NCBI RefSeq assembly: GCF_022539505.1
Contig: NC_061512.1
Location: 255,270,510-255,334,509 of the forward strand
Length of the DNA: 64,000 nucleotides
Reading direction: 5' to 3'
Origin: Lolium rigidum
Lineage: Eukaryota; Streptophyta; Magnoliopsida; Poales; Poaceae
The notes beneath the pieces were generated by a model. The model had not been told where the DNA came from. It was given only the letters and a program-made list of their open reading frames with translations, and searched no databases. The translations under genes and the position numbers were made by a program. Every line of letters starts with the position of its first letter. Position 1 is the first letter of the stretch. Shown here in pieces: positions 51,715-63,118 of the stretch.

Positions 51715-53305
51715 TGATACGTCCCAAACGTATCTATAATTTCTTATGTTCCATGCTACTTTTATGATGATACTCACATGTTTTATACACATTATATGTC
51801 ATTATTATGCATTTTCCAGCACTAACCTATTGACGAGATGCCGAAGAGCCGCTGCTGTTTTCTCGCTGTTTTTGGTTTCGTAAATCCTAGTAAGGAAATA
51901 TTCTCGGAATTGGACGAAATCAACGCGCTGTGGTCCCATTTTTGCACGAAGCTTCCGTAAGACCGAAGGAGTCACGAAGTGGGGCCACGAGGCGCCGCCA
52001 CAACAGGGCGGCGCGGCCGCCAAGGGGCCCGCGCGGCCCCTGTTGTGTGGGGCCCCCGTGGCGCCTCTTGACCTGCCCTTCCGCCTACTTAAAGCCTCCG
52101 TCGCGAAACCCCCAAGCACCGAGAGCCACGATACGGAAAACCTTCCGCAGACGCCGCCGCCGCCAATCCCATATCGGGGGATTCAGAGATCGCTCCGGCA
52201 CCCCGCCGGAGAGGGGAATCATCTCCCCGAGGTCTCTTCATCGCCATGATCGCCTCCGGATCGATGTGTGAGTAGTTCACCCCCGGACTATGGGTCCATA
52301 GCAGTAGCTAGATGGTTGTCTTCTCCTCATTGTGCTATCATGTTAGATCTTGTGAGCTGCCTATCATGATCAAGATCATCTATTTGTAATCCTACATGTT
52401 GTGTTTGTTGGGATCCGATGAATATTGAATACTATGTCAAGTTGATTATCAATCTATCATATATGTTATTTATGTTCTTGCATGCTCTCCGTTGCTAGTA
52501 GAGGCTCTGGCCAAGTTGATACTTGTGACTCCAAGAGGGGGTATTTATGCTCGATAGTGGGTTCATGCCTCCATTAAATCTGGGACAGTGACAGAAAGTT
52601 CTTGTGGATGTGCTGTTGCTACTAGGGATAAAACATCGATGCTTTGTCTAAGGTTATTTGTGTTGATTACATTATGCACCATACTTAATGCAATTGTCTG
52701 TTGTTTACAACTTAATACTGGAGGGGGTTCGGATGATAACCTGAAGGTGGACTTTTAGGCATAGATGCATGCTGGATAGCGGTCTATGTACTTTGTCGTA
52801 ATGCCCCGATTAAATCTCATAGTACTCATCATGATATATGTATGTGCATTGTTATGCCTTCTTTATTTGTCAATTGCCCAACCGTAATTTGTTCACCCAA
52901 CATCTGCTATCTTATGGGAGAGACACCACTAGTGAACCGTGGACCCCGGTCCTATTCTGTACATCTGAAATACAATCTGTTGCAATTGTTCTTTACTGTT
53001 CTTCGCAAACAACCATCATCATCCACACTATACATCTAATCCTTTGTTTACAGCAAGCCGGTGAAATTGACAACCTCACTGTTATGTTGGGGCAAAGTTC
53101 TGTGATTGTGTTGTGCAGGTTCCACGTTGGCGCCGGAATCTCTGGTGTTGCGCCGCACTACACTCCGCCACCATCAACCTTCAACGTGCTTCTTGCCTCC
53201 TCCTGGTTCGATAAACCTTGGTTTCTTTCTGAGGGAAAACTTGTTACTGTACGCATCACACCTTCCTCTTGGGGTTCCCAACGGACGTGTCGACTGCACG
53301 CATCA
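51715..53305 (+). repeat. Element E LTR, plus orientation
   Basis: Starts tgatacgtcccaaacgtatc and ends gcacgcatca. Same LTR type as C and D, but inverted relative to D. The bases before it (ggatgct) look like the end of a polypurine tract, so it is probably the 3' LTR of an element whose body was displaced by element D. No matching duplication of flanks was found. Confidence 0.85.
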
Positions 53306-54456
53306 AGGCCCAAAAACCAAAGTGCTCGGAAAAATCCAGAAAAATTACAGAAATTCTATTTCGCCAGAAGACCCATGAAGCCAGAAGGGCCAGGCCAGAG
53401 GAGGCCCACGGCCTCCTCCCCATCCACTAGCGCGGCTAGGAGGGGGCGGCGCCGCCCTATGGGGTGGGCCCCTCGCGCACCCCTCGCTCCGCCCTTTCGC
53501 CTATATTAAGGTCCTGCCCTGAAAACCCTGGGGGGGTGGACGATTTCCCCAGAAGAGTTCCGTAGCTCCGCCGCCACCAAAAACCCTAATTCGGGTGACA
53601 GAAGTCTCTGTTTCGGCACCCTGCCGTGACGGGGAATTGCCCCCGGAGCCATCTCCATCGACTCCATCGCCATGTTCATCGCTGTTCCTGTCTCGCATGA
53701 TGAGGGAGGGAGTAGTTCTCCCCCGAGGCCGAGGGCTCTACCGGTAGCTATGTGGTTCATATCTCTCTCCCATGGTGTGATCTTTATGTGATCATGAACT
53801 TTGTAATCTAGTTGAATATGTAGATGTTACTCTTGTCTATTATGCACTCTAGAGGTTACTTTAATATGAACTCCGGAGTCACTCTCCACGGTGTGATGGT
53901 AACAGTGTGCGCATCGTGTGTGATTCCTTTATGAAGTTGTGGAGCTTGTTTACTCCGGCTTGAGGTGTGCTTTTGCAGCCCTACACAATGAATGGTGTTT
54001 GTTATCCAACAAGAGAGTGTTTGAGAGTAGCATGTATTTATTCAATTATGTGATCATTGTTGAGAGTGTCCACTAGTGAAAGTATGATCCCTAGGCCTTG
54101 TTTCTAAGCATTGAAACACCGTTTCCAATAAGTTCTGCTACAGGTTCGCTTGCTGCCATTTTTATTTCAGATTGCAATTACTACTTATAATCATCCATAT
54201 TACTTGTATTTCACTATCTCTTCGCCGAACTAGTGCACCTATACATCTGACAAGTGTATTAGGTGTGTTGGGGACACAAGAGACTTCTTGTATCTTAATT
54301 GCAGTGGTTGCTTGAGAGGGATATCTTTGACCTCTACCTCCCTGAGTTCGATAAACCTTGGGTGATTCACTTAAGGGAAACTTGCTGCTGTTCTACGAAC
54401 CTCTGCTCTTGGAGGGCCAACACTGTCTACAGAAATAGAAGCGTGCGTAGACATCA
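53306..54456 (+). repeat. Element F LTR, 5'-truncated
   Basis: Related to the LTR of element A: cctatattaaggtcc TATA region, ggtagctatgtggttcat, ctatctcttcgccgaacta, cttgggtgat, gtctaca and a terminal gtagacatca. The first several hundred bases are missing. Confidence 0.8.
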
Positions 54457-54530
54457 CTCGCACACACACACCCACGCACGCACACGCGCACGCTCACACA
54501 CACACACACAGACACACACACACACACACT
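54457..54530. repeat. CA microsatellite
   Basis: Impure (CA)n with cgcacg interruptions, directly after the LTR end. Confidence 0.9.
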
Positions 54531-54676
54531 ATAGATCCTAGCTTTGCATACAAGGTCATATAAGTGGGTTATAAGGCTTTAGAGAATAGATAGTTTACCT
54601 CAGCTCCTCATGGGTTCAACACTCAAATACTTATCGAATTATACTGCGGTGATCCCCTATACTTGGGGGTTATCAG
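54531..54676 (+). repeat. LTR end fragment of the B-type family
   Basis: Ends gatcccctatacttgggggttatca, the reverse of the start of the B LTR (tgataacccacaag). Rest of the LTR not present. Confidence 0.7.
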
Positions 54677-56239
54677 TGTGGCGTCATACTTTAAATAATC
54701 TTCTTGGATCATCTTTCCTCCGGCCATCCGGTAGCGGTCTATGTTCTTTCCCTTCCCCTTAATTGAACCGCCGATGCGAGGCGGCAGCAGCTTCGCCCAT
54801 AGGTGACAAACATAAATGAGGATTAGTGATGATGCTCGTGTATATCGTCAATTCGTTGGGATTCCAAGCACATAGTGTCTTAGAAAGGGTAGCCTTCCCA
54901 CAAGGGTGACTCGAGGGTTTATATCGAACTCTCGGGGAATTGGCTAAGAGTTATCTCCTCTTTCTCTTCATCCAACAATCCTGCAAAGAAAAGTTTTTCT
55001 TGTGTCCTCAACTCCACCGTGTGGTTGTCAAGCACAACTTTTCGTATTAGTGATTGTAGATAAAAGAGATACTGAAGTTACAGTAAAGTAAATAAACTAA
55101 GTAAACTAGATAAAAGCAGTAAAGAGATAGTTTTTTGTGTGTGTTCAAGTGAAGAAATTATTTTAATATCTTCCAATCTCATATATCAATATCATAAAAT
55201 AAACATCCACCACATACGAATTACATATATGACCATAATCATGTTCATATGGTAATAAGATCAATGAAGAACAAGAGAGAAATGGATCAAGCTACTGCCA
55301 CAAACCCATGTTTCGGAGGTGGACTACTCCCCTTTCATCATGGTGATGATGTTGAATATGTTGGAGAAGGTGGAGAACACTCCGGAGATGGCTCCGATGG
55401 AGTTTCCCCCTCTAATCTTCGATGCTTCAGCTTCAATTTGGGTGTTTCTGTGTTTCTATGGTGCTCTCCTCGAGGGAACCTTGGGGTCGAATATATAGTA
55501 GGTCAAATGAAGTCGGCTTGCAAAAGAATCAGGCCGATTGGAGGCCCGAGGGCCAAAAGAGGCATGGTAGCACGCCCACCCTTGCTGGGCGCGCCACCTG
55601 CCCTCTTTTGGGCCTCCAGGCCCCTCTCGTGAGGTCCAAGTGCTCCAGAAGCTTCTTTTGATGAAATATTGACATCCCCGAAATACTAGCTCAATTTGAC
55701 TCTATTTAGGTCCCTGAAAGTAAAACAAATACACAAAAGAGAGTTTTCCTGTCATGCAGAATTATAACGCAAATAAAGGGGATCATTGGTAAATCCCCAT
55801 AAATCAATGTAAAACATGGATATAACATCATATGTGTTGCAAATATGTGAGAATATGTATCAATAAACTACAAAGTTCATGTATGCATTTCATGCATCAA
55901 TTAGGAGGTGTTTCTTCCTCTCGGATGTCGCCTCGGCCTCCTCTTGCATCTGTTATTGAACCATCATCTCGTCGTCGTTATCCATTTCTACACATCACAC
56001 AACAAAGCAATCCAATATTTGAACACTAGCTATTTTTTGCCAACCATAATTAGGAAAAAATAATAACCAAGTCAATGTGTCGAACGCCAGGCTCGGAGCA
56101 AGGGACGTGGAGAGGACCTGCCCATGTCACCCGCATCCTTGTTAGCCGCGCATCTGCAGGGAGCACCTTCCGGCCTCAACGCCGAGTACCTGTTTGATAA
56201 ATTGGCCGGTACGATCCCTACGAACTTTTTAGAAGCCAT
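54677..56239. other. Retrotransposon-like remnants, no gene
   Basis: Resembles degraded Gypsy LTR sequence in minus orientation (the hgcgcgcc-type GC block near 55560-55620 and a g(g)actactcccctttcatc start-site region near 55320), but no clear boundaries. No coding region recognised. Confidence 0.45.
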
Positions 56240-56790
56240 TTTCAGTCATTTTGTGCCAACTTGACTGGCTATTGATCCATTATTGGTGTCCCACAGATGG
56301 ATATCAGGTAGTCGCTCGAGAGGCTCCGCAGGAAATGCATTGACACCTCTTCCGACGAGGTGTCCTACGAGACGTCAAAGCTCAGGGTTGTTGCCTGCCT
56401 CCATCCTCCACGAGCACTAGATGTCGTTGTACCGGGACTCGACGAAGGGCCGCCAGTGCAACGTTCAACGCAACAGAGTTGGTGAGCATGCCCGTCTCTA
56501 CAAAGACTACTTCCACCTCACTGATGGTCATTCTATGTTCCAAGCTCGGTGGGCTATTGTTCGTCACCCAGCTAGAACATGGTCTATTTAGATCATGGAT
56601 GAGGTGATAACCTGTTGTGTGATCATGCACAACATGATCATCGAGATGAAGCGTCATGGTGCCCGCAATGAACACGAGTAGGATTTTGAGGGTGAGTTGG
56701 TTGAACCAAAATACATCGGGCCGCTGAGACTTTTCCGGCACAAACGAATAATCACAGCAAAACCCCAATTTGACATCTACGGTTTAACGC
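56240..56790 (+). pseudogene. PIF/Harbinger-type transposase remnant
   Basis: Best part reads DYFHLTDGHSMFQARWAIVR, HPARTWSI, stop, then IMDEVITCCVIMHNMIIEM. The CVIMHNMI(V/I)E motif next to the last catalytic acid is characteristic of plant Harbinger nucleases. In-frame stops near 56588 and 56680 and frame changes upstream make it dead. Confidence 0.8.
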
Positions 56791-58085
56791 ATCTTCACCG
56801 GCAGTCCCGATAGTGTTTTGTAGGCCGGCGTGGTTTTGGGGCTCGCACCGGTGCGCCCAAACGGCGCCGGCTAGTTTTCGAGCCCAACAGAATCACCGAC
56901 AACCCCGTGCCAGCCTCTTAGCCAAGGGCACGAATCGGGCGCACCGGTACCTCGCGGAACGATGGTTTTCGTGGGTGGGGTACCTTGTTAGCGAGAGGAC
57001 GTGACGGTTCACATCGGTCGCGGCGCGGGAAGGTTGGTCGTCGGCGTTTAATGGTCTCCCGCGCGGAAACAGAGGCGGCCACGAGGGCAGCGACTGGCCA
57101 CGCAGCGTCCAGTCGCCTACGCCGCCGTAAATGCGGGTATTTGCCACCACTATATAGTACGTACGCCGTCCACCACCGCGGTGCTATCCTCTCATCTCCA
57201 CCACCGCCGCCGCTCCATTCTCTCCTCTCCACCTCAAAATGCCGCGCCGTCTAAAGACGACGTATTCCATGCTTGGCCTCAACGGCCGCACGCTACCTCC
57301 ACCACCACCGTAGCCGGAGCCACAGCCCGACGCGGAGTACAACTCCGACGTCGATGAGGACCCACGGTTCACGACGTGGCATGAGGCCTACGTCGCAGAG
57401 GCGAAAGCTGAGGCGGCGGAGGAGGCGGCGCAGTGCGGCGAGCAGCCACAGGCCCCTGCCGACCCGGAGTAGGCGGCGAACCTGGCGTCGTTAAACGTGC
57501 AACGCTTTCAGAGGTTGAAGGAGGAGCAGTGGGAGTTTTTCAACGACGCTAACCTCAAGCACGCCCTCGAGATCTCGTGCCAGCGAGCGGCCACAGAGGA
57601 GGCGGGACGCCTCCTCATGGAGGCGGAGCGACTGTGCGAGCTCAAAGCTCATCGCCATTATGAGGCGTCCGACCGCGAGCAGGCGAGGCGCGTCGAGATC
57701 GAGGCTTCTCGGCAAAGGCTGGAGCGCGGGGACAGCGTCGCCGGCAAGCTCTTGCGACGCCGGCCGCCATCCTCCACCGCCAGATGCGCGAAGCAAGGGA
57801 CGAAAAGCGGGCACGGACACAGGCGGCAAAGGCGAAGAACGACGACGAGGGAGGCCCGTTGCGCGCCCAACCGACATATTAGATTATGATGAAATTTAAG
57901 TTTTATTTAGATTTAAATTCGAGTTACTTTTGTATAAATTTCGTATAAATTTTAATTTTTAAATATTATTTTATATTTCAAAATCTATTGGGGCTGGTGT
58001 ATGGAGGCGCTGGTGTCGGCGCCCCCTATACGGCAGTAGCGGCGCTTCGGCCGACGACTATTTAGGACCGTTGGTGGAGATGCTC
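56787..58085. mobile_element. Non-autonomous PIF/Harbinger-like element
   Basis: Imperfect terminal inverted repeats (left gcatcttcaccggcagtccc; right, reversed, gcatctccaccaacggtcct) with TTA on both sides (56784-56786 and 58086-58088). 57239-57890 holds a degenerate frame on the plus strand: MPRRLKTTYSMLGLNGRTLP, stop, DEDPRFTTWHEAYVAEAKAE, stop, then an Arg/Glu/Ala-rich coiled coil (QRLKEEQWEFFNDANLKHAL). Function unknown. Confidence 0.65.
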
Positions 58086-58088
58086 TTA

Positions 58089-58917
58089 GACGTGGCAGTG
58101 GTGGCCTGGCGCGTCGCACGCATGCCGGAGCTGGAGCCCGCCTGCTTCGTACAGATGCCAATTAAAGAGCGGCACATCGCACGCAGCGTTGATTGATGGA
58201 ACGGGAGGGAGGATCGTGCAGTACGTCCCGTAGCCTTCGTTTGGCGTGTCCCACCTGCACTGCAGATCCGATCGTGCTTGTGATTGACCGCGCGCGCGAG
58301 CGTGAGCGTGTCCAGACGAGCACGGCGTTCGGTGAGTCAGCTAGGGCGTCCGCCATTGGGCTTTGCCCCATATGGCACAGGCGCGCGCGGCGCCATTCAG
58401 CGGCGTTCCCTGGCTAGGGATGCCCCATTGTCCATCGATCGGCCAGCTTCGGTCGACCTAGTCGTGGTCGCGTTTCGCCGGCCGTGGCCGGAAAAACTAA
58501 CCGGAGAGTCCAGCTTCGAGAGTTCGAGAGCAAGCCGGAGAGGCTTCTCGGCCTCGCTCACCGCGCGCCAGCTCTGCAGGTCGCAGCAAGCCATCAAGGC
58601 AACGATCGCCACTCGAGATAGACCACACCAGAGTCACCGTCGGGGAGTCGTCAGGGGAACGTCGGTGGCGTGGGCGGGGCGACCGGCGCAGCAGCACCAC
58701 CAAAGAGCTCTGCATTTGGTAGAACCATCGCCAATCAGAAATATACAAACGGGCAAAGCCTACTGGCATGATGACATGTCTTGCTGACTGATGAACGAAC
58801 AGCACGAACGGTCGCATCATCGCGTCCCGTCACGGCCGACGGGACTTGTCATCCGCTCATCCCATGCCTTGGCATTGATCCTCTTCCATTCGCGTCGGAC
58901 GTCAGCTGGATACGTGA
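58089..58917. other. Unassigned GC-rich stretch
   Basis: Several open frames overlap, none with recognised motifs. Treated as non-coding. Confidence 0.4.
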
Positions 58918-58920
58918 TAA

Positions 58921-60282
58921 GGGCATCTCCAACCGGGCGACCCAAACGGACGCGCTGGGCCGTCCGTTTTGGGCCGTTTGGGTCGCCGTCCGGACACGCG
59001 GACAGCGCCTCGCGTCCGCGTGTCCGTTTGGGTCGCGTGCTGCGCCCAACGCGCGGACGCATCGCATAAACCGGAGAAAAACGAAAACAAAAAGGAGGCA
59101 AATTTAAACGATATTTGATTAAACATATGCCCTATTTTGGGCAAATTTAGTACATAGCCCTATTTTGGGCAAAAAAACTAACAAAAGAAGCCCCTATATG
59201 GGCTTTTAAAATTAAACTAAAATATAAACAGAAATTAAAAACCCTCTAGGGTTTGGTCGGCGGCGCGGTGGCCGCCGGTGCGCCGCCTAGCCCCAGTGGG
59301 CGTCGTCGGCGACGTCGTCGAGGTCCCCGGCGGCGAGGCACCGTTGTGGCTCGACCGCGCCGGGACCGGCCTCCTCCCGCCGCGCCGCCTCCTCCCGCTC
59401 CGGCCGTGGAGACCACGGGGCCTCCTCCCACGGCGAGCGGGGGTCCGGAGCCACCCGCGCCGCCCGGAGGCGCCGCCGCCTCTCCGCCAGCGGCGCCGCC
59501 TCGGCCTCCCGGGCGCCGCCTCTCCGGGCCGGCGGCACCTCTCCTCCCGGCGGCGCCGCCGGCCGCCGGCGCGGCGCCCGGCCTCCTCCCGCCGCGCCGC
59601 CTCCTCCTCCTCCTCCCGTCGCGCCCGGAGGGCCCGGGCGTAGAGCTCCCGCCCTCCGCCTCCCGCCGCGCCGCCTCCTCCATTTCGGAGGTGCGAATGG
59701 CCGCATGGAGTTGCGGCCATTGCGCCTCCTCCTCCGCCGCCGAGACGATGAGGGCGGCGCGGAGGTCCGGGTCCTCCTCCGAGGACTCGGGCTTGGGCTC
59801 GAGCAGCAGCGGCGGCGGTTGCGGCAATGCCGCGCCGCCGCGGGCGGCCTCTCCGATGTGGAGGCCGCCTCGGTTTCCGCACGACGGCCGCAGGCGCCGG
59901 CGGACGACGCCGGCCGCCGCCGCCTCGTCGTCGTTGGCTCCGGCGAAAACCCGCTTCGGGGCCATGGCGGCGGTTTCGCTGCGGAGTGGAGCGGGGACCG
60001 GAGTGGAGGGCCGCATCCCCTCCGGTCCCCATTTAATAGACTCCCCCGGTCACCGACGGGTGGGCCCAAGGGAGACGAGGCGACCAGCGCGCGGGACGCG
60101 AGCGGACGGCGCGTGCCATCCGCGGCCACGCAAACCTAGCCCGCATTTGGGCCGGGTTTGCGTCGTCCCGACGCCGCGGCCGTCCGCTTTTGCGGTGCGT
60201 CCCCGCGCTGGGCCGCGTTTTTGTCCGGCTCGACCCAAACGGACGCGCGGGCGCGGTTTGGGTCGCGCGGTTGGAGATGCCC
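58921..60282. mobile_element. PIF/Harbinger-type non-autonomous transposon
   Basis: 27-bp terminal inverted repeats beginning GGGCATCTCCAACCG, identical except one base, with the 3-bp target duplication TAA (58918-58920 and 60283-60285). Strongly GC-rich interior. Confidence 0.9.
59246..59961 (-). pseudogene. Ala/Arg/Glu-rich protein relic inside the PIF/Harbinger element
   Basis: From MAPKRVFAGANDDEAAAAGV (about 59961) the minus strand reads SSEEDPDLRAALIVSAAEEE, QWPQLHAAIRTSEMEEAARR, then changes frame through low-complexity Arg/Glu/Ala sequence. A third frame ends GDLDDVADDAHWG near 59287. The pieces look like one former helical protein broken by frameshifts. No domain recognised; three long overlapping frames here reflect composition. 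Confidence 0.5.
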
Positions 60283-60285
60283 TAA

Positions 60286-62649
60286 CAGGAAGGAATGGAA
60301 TGATTGCGTTGCTGGGTGGAGCTTCGTTCGCCAGCCCCAGGTTTCTCATGCGTCGTCCTGAAATTTTGACACAAAGGATCACCTGCCTCAGTGAATTGTC
60401 AAAAAAGACCACATGTGAATAGAATTGACAAAAAAGACCACCTTCATCGTGACGGAACGGCCCCCAGGCGACACGTGGAAGATGCCGCCGTAGCAGCTGG
60501 CGGCAGAGCTTGCCGCCGCCGCATGTGGCGGCACGTTAGCTGCCAGGGTTGCCGTCAGGAGCCGTCGAGCCACGGTGGGCCCTGCCGCCCCCGCCTGTGG
60601 TTATTTTTCAATTAACTTCGTTCTCAGTCAAATGATATCATCAAATCTCAGTTGCAATGGCTCACGTTGCAACTAATAAAGACTCAAGAAGCAAATCAAA
60701 CTATGTAGGACTTGATTGGGCACAAACTTAGCTGAGAACCTAAATTCATATCACTAGATGTATCTTAAAACTTGGTTTCGTTATACAATAGCTCCGTATG
60801 AAATAAAATGCTACAACTTCTATATAAAAAATTAAGTTCAACTTAAACAAAACTTAGATGTACATTTATTTGCGGACGGAGGGAGAAGACGGCAAGCGAT
60901 CACCACATTACGGCGTCTCCAAAAGCACCTCCCGTTCGTCCAAAATTATATGTTCCTCTCATTGCATGTTTTCCAAGTGTCGTCGTCTTGTTGCCCCTCC
61001 CCCTCGCCTGCAACCACCGATGTCGCTTTTTCCTTCCCTTTATAGGGTCGGTTGTTTCATTTGATCAGATATAGCCTTTGGAGGTTGTTTGCTTTGGAAA
61101 CCGATTGTGGTATTCCTGGGACCTCCGGGAGAAACTGGCGGTCCGGACTTTTTTTTAAGTGGAAGGCAGTACGGACTTATAGAGTCGGTTTTTACATCAG
61201 GCCAACTCAACTACAAAATCGTCCACATATTAAGGACATACCCAAACCCCATGCTTGTTTCCGATTCCGTGACGAAAACCGACACCGAAACCCATCGTGT
61301 TAGAAGCTATGGCTCGGAGGGTAGATGGGTCAACTGCCTCTATCCTAGGGCAGAGGACCGACATATGCTAGTGTATGGATATGGTTTGCCGCAAATGACT
61401 TTAAGGAGTTTATAGGATTTTCTGGACCAATAATCAAGTTCTTCGGGTACAAAAAGATTAAAATTTGACAGCTGGACAAGATTATTATCTTAAGTTGACC
61501 AAGGAGTCATCGACGCCAATCGTGTGTGTGTGTGGGGGGGGGGGGCATGATGGCATGTTTTGTCTAAATATCACTGGACGGATTGAATAATGGTACTTGT
61601 CCGACAAAACATTATTGATGGAGACGGGAGGGGTCGGGGAAGCAACGTGGCACACGAGAGTGATAGTGATCGAGGCTATAGAAGGTTGTGATGGAATGCT
61701 CATCATATGCAACGGCACAACCAAGGTGGCTGGCGGTTTTCTATAAGACTTCGTGATGCTTAAGTGCACTTTATTTTGTTCTCTTGGTTAATTTTTATGC
61801 ATTTTATGTATACCCACGAGCTGTAAAACTGAATTGCTGAACTTCAGAATAATGCAACGAAGGGATGCATATGCAGAGACTTGGGCGTCGTTCCCCATTT
61901 GGAAAAAAGTGACTCTGTAAGAGCTATATGGCAAGAATTCCCATGAGGTGAGGAGCAATGTCATCAAATCAAGGGCCCATTATGGACACCGACAACCTTA
62001 TTCTCCATTGTACTCTTTTTTTCTGAATAAACACAGCCAAAATCCACACCTACTCATCTTGCACACCCCATCTTGCGGCGCGTGTGAAATGTTCCAAGGC
62101 TAGTAACAATATATGATTATTTTCTTTCCTTCACTTTTGGAGGATTTTAAACATTTCCGTAAACCTTATTATCAGTTCGCTAGAAATCCTTTTCAACATA
62201 TCTCATCTCCCATCTTTTCCCTATAATTAAGAAACAACCTCTTGCAATTCATGGAGATTCATAGAACACATGGTATCTAATTTTTGTTCGTATGTTTTTA
62301 TCTTATGTTTCTCACCTTTGGTTCCTAAAATGCCTTATTGGGCTTCGTGTTGAAGTTGGAAAACCACCACATATTCTGCTATTGTCGGGTACCACTAGAA
62401 AAAGGTTTACCTTCGTAAAGGGAAATTTGGAACAACGAGCTGATGACGCGTGGCAAGTTCACCGCGTCGCGTACGCCCGAAAGTTGGACAAACCTCCACG
62501 CGCTGCACGTTGACTCATCCCCGGCCGGCCGCGCGCGTACGCTCCCTGCCCAGGCGCGCGTACTCGTCCTTGCAAGTGCACTCAAACCCCTAGCGGTACG
62601 CGCGTACATCTGCTAGCTCTCCTTACTCATGCCGTGCATGTATGCGCTA
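60286..62649. other. Unassigned stretch
   Basis: 60398-60445 has ttg(t/a)caaaaaagaccac twice; 60470-60600 is GC-rich with repeated gccgcc/ggcggc. A G13 run is at 61536-61548. No gene recognised. Confidence 0.4.
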
Positions 62650-63118
62650 ATAGCTAGCTCTACACGAGTACAATTACATGCACCACACTCACACGAGTAC
62701 AGTCACGTGCACGAGATAGGTACAGTTACGTGCACGAGTACATACAGTCGCACACGGACGAGTACAGGTACAGTCGCACATATGAGACAGGTACAGTTGC
62801 ACATACAAGTAAGTACAGTCGCGCACACGAGGAAGTACTAGTACAAAAAGCACAGGTACAGTAGCGCACACGAGTAAGTACACGAGTAGGTACAGCCGTG
62901 CACACGAGCAGGTACAGTCACGCACAACACACGAGTACAGTTGAACACACGAGCGAGTACAAATGCAGATCACGCGGACGAGCGAGTACAAACGCGCATA
63001 CGAGCGGTACAGGTCGTGAACACGAGCAAGTACATGTACGGACGTACAATGCACACACGAGCAGTGCACGGTCGCAGCGTAAGTACGAGTACATCCGCAC
63101 ACGGCGAAGTACAGTTAG
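62650..63118. repeat. Degenerate minisatellite
   Basis: More than 15 imperfect units of a theme gtacagtcgcacacacgag, with spacers such as taagtaca or caggtaca, so unit length varies (roughly 20-30 bp). Alternating open frames on both strands are a consequence of the repeat. Confidence 0.85.

Noticed and set aside
59253..60422. 389-codon plus-strand frame
   Set aside because: GC-rich antisense of the broken transposon gene; crosses the TIR of the element; no known motif.
62650..63118. CRISPR-like array
   Set aside because: Repeats and spacers are irregular and degenerate and the genome is a plant nuclear genome; a minisatellite fits better.
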